A stretch of 64,000 nucleotides of DNA from CAYUYM01 sp964449305 (lineage in GTDB: Bacteria > Bacteroidota > Ignavibacteria > SZUA-365 > CAYQST01): positions 1 through 64,000 of the forward strand of contig CAYUYM010000002.1 in the NCBI GenBank assembly GCA_964449305.1, in the 5' to 3' direction. Every line of letters starts with the position of its first letter. Positions within the stretch are counted from its first letter, which is position 1. The notes under the pieces were generated by a model that saw nothing but the letters and a program-made list of their open reading frames with translations, had not been told where the DNA came from and ran no database searches. This document shows, one piece after another, positions 62,635 to 64,000 of this stretch. The position numbers and the translations under genes were made by a program.

Positions 62635-62665
62635 GGTCTTCTTAGACAGATCTTAGAAGACCTTA
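62626..62665. repeat. Second copy of the palindromic repeat, truncated by the gap
   Basis: Identical to 62345-62384 up to the first N: full left arm 62626-62642, loop and 11 bases of the right arm. Its position after the duplicated gene end mirrors the first copy. Confidence 0.85.
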
Positions 62666-62765
62666 NNNNNNNNNNNNNNNNNNNNNNNNNNNNNNNNNNN
62701 NNNNNNNNNNNNNNNNNNNNNNNNNNNNNNNNNNNNNNNNNNNNNNNNNNNNNNNNNNNNNNNNN
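62666..62765. other. Assembly gap (100 N)
   Basis: Exactly 100 undetermined bases, the customary placeholder for a scaffold gap of unknown size. It falls inside repeated sequence, so order and copy number here are unreliable. The codons joining the T9SS gene body to its stop are in the gap. Confidence 0.98.
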
Positions 62766-64000
62766 CAGCAGCCCCCTGCGGTGCCTGCATCCGTAAGATG
62801 TACGTCCCCGCTCGCAGCCCCCCCAAGCGCCGCGTCATCGCCTCACCGCCTGCCGCCCAGCCTTCTCCTGTGAAGCCCTCCACGACGCGACCCAGTATGT
62901 CCGTCAGCTCGAAACGCACCATCCCTGCCCCGCCTGCCGTGTACCCGATCGTCAGCGCTCCAGGGATGCCGGCAGCCATCGGGTTCGGCCACAGGCTCGT
63001 GATCGCCACGGCCCCCGGCGCCGGCGCTGCATCCACCCCAGTCGAAGAGTTCATCTGCGCCCATGCCTCCAACGCATGTGGCACGCTCTTCAACAGATCC
63101 GAGGCGTTCGATGACCCGAAGATGGCAAAGGCGATCACCACCGAATCCCCGACCGCAAGCTCGTAGGGACCACTCCCCATCACTGTCGAAATGTCCGTGA
63201 TCTTCGACAGCGGCTGCTTGATCCCGGAGGAGATGGAACGCCACTTCTCGTCCTTCGTGTAGCCATCGTAAATCCCGAACAGATCCGTGTCTGTGTCGGG
63301 ATTGTTGATACCGAAATAATGAACCGGCTTCTCCCGCGTCAGCACCGTGCCGCCCGTCACCACCTTCACCTCGGACTTCGTGTCGTAGGCGTAGAAGGTC
63401 TGTGCGTCCGCGTCCCAGTACGCACGGTCGGACTGGGAGTTGTTGCCGATGTCCCAGTCGAAGAACAGGCCGGCGTGAAGGTCGGTGAGGTTGTCCCCAC
63501 CCGTGTTCGTGATGGTGTAGCGCAGGATCACGAAATCCTCGCGCCCCGCCGTCGTGAACTCGTAGCTGTGCAGCGCCACAGTCACACCGAGCTGATTGAG
63601 TGCGAGATTGTCGTTGAAGGTTGTGAACCCCTCCTGCGCCGCCGTCGCGCCGGGGGTCTTCATCATGAACTGCGTGGTGCCGAGGAAATCCGAGGTCTGC
63701 ATGTTGCCTGATTCGTCACGGGCCACATCCACCACGATGGGTGTGCCCCCCTCGAACCGCGCCCCGATGATCAGCGCCCCCTCGAACAGGACGTTGTGTT
63801 CACCACCCTTGTACAAAAAGCCCCTGCCGCGCGACCCCTGGAAATCGTCGAACCCGATGTTCCCATCGTTGGACAGCGTGAGCGTCACATTGTTCGCGTC
63901 ATGATCACGATAGGTCGGTTGCTGATAGGTCAACACACCGCCGAAATCCTGGTACGATCCATCCACCACCGCGTAGTTCAGGTCGATCCTGTCGTTCGGC
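62766..64000 (-). CDS. T9SS-secreted protein, C-terminal part (partial at both ends)
   Basis: Frame is open from the right window edge to the gap, about 410 residues. The body is beta-rich: NVTLTLSNDGNIGFDDFQGSRGRGFLYKGGEHNVLFEGALIIG; DFVILRYTITNTGGDNLTDLHAGLFFDWDIGNN; PVHYFGINNP. From ~residue 320 a Por secretion (type A) sorting domain follows: ITSLWPNPMAAG, VRFELTDILGRVVEGF, LGGLRAGTYILRMQAPQG. It would be exported across the outer membrane by the type IX system. The missing end is probably GAAVAKLVVR-stop, judging by the copy at 62432. The N-terminal enzymatic domain is outside the window; I recall similar C-terminal regions in FCB secreted peptidases, but this is a guess. Confidence 0.82.

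Overview
The window is a GC-rich, gene-dense bacterial chromosome segment from a Gram-negative member of the Bacteroidota/Chlorobiota (FCB) group, most likely an Ignavibacteria/Kapabacteria-like lineage (inference). Supporting signs are a C-terminal type IX secretion sorting domain, a CarboxypepD_reg-type TonB receptor, LptD and LptE, a sigma-54 activator next to lptE, and repeated -7 promoter words of the form TAnnTTnS (for example TACATTTG at 23258 and 60816). A run of exactly 100 Ns (62666-62765) shows this is a scaffold from a draft or metagenome assembly.

Layout. 1-2510: 5'-truncated LptD. 2666-4253 (-): YjbR-like protein and diaminopropionate ammonia-lyase. 4343-6213 (+): MscS channel and methyltransferase. 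6277-11205 (-): six-gene operon with four or five stop/start overlaps (TPR, thioredoxin, DUF2085, membrane protein, cysteine-less thioredoxin-fold protein, cyclase). 11396-13621 (+): CutA, ParA, ParB. 13745-21786 (+): beta-propeller protein, Cys-rich protein and a CusCBA-type copper/silver efflux system. 21916-23223: miaB broken by one in-frame amber codon. 23368-28094 (+): sigma-54 activator, LptE, processive glycosyltransferase, TPR protein, isochorismatase-like hydrolase, closed by a strong terminator. 28201-34851 (-): M16 protease pair, HAD phosphatase, TonB receptor. 35131-38082 (+): glycosyltransferase, metallophosphoesterase and HAD-IB phosphatase behind a Pho-box-like array. 38156-42158: acetyltransferase, double class V aminotransferase, tRNA-CAU, CDGSH protein, RidA. 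42328-52382: YceH, queuosine genes queC/F/E, two lipoproteins, RdgB, and an overlapping operon of MTHFR/homocysteine methyltransferase, KdsD, YjbQ and a DUF4905-like protein, then a membrane protein and a 3-methyladenine glycosylase. 52518-53897: secreted C1 peptidase and a very strong hairpin. 54225-60703: RAM-domain protein plus a NuoE/NuoF/(2Fe-2S + GltD + FDH-like) redox complex. 60854-64000: thioredoxin, an unknown protein, a duplicated module around the assembly gap, and the 3' part of a T9SS cargo gene.

The two most interesting systems are (i) the 54-61 kb redox operon, which resembles Stn-type electron-bifurcating transhydrogenases but ends in a formate-dehydrogenase-like domain without the Cys/Sec ligand, and (ii) the 35-38 kb operon, which looks like a phosphate-starvation lipid-remodelling pathway. 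The copper efflux genes also carry unusual extra metal-binding modules.
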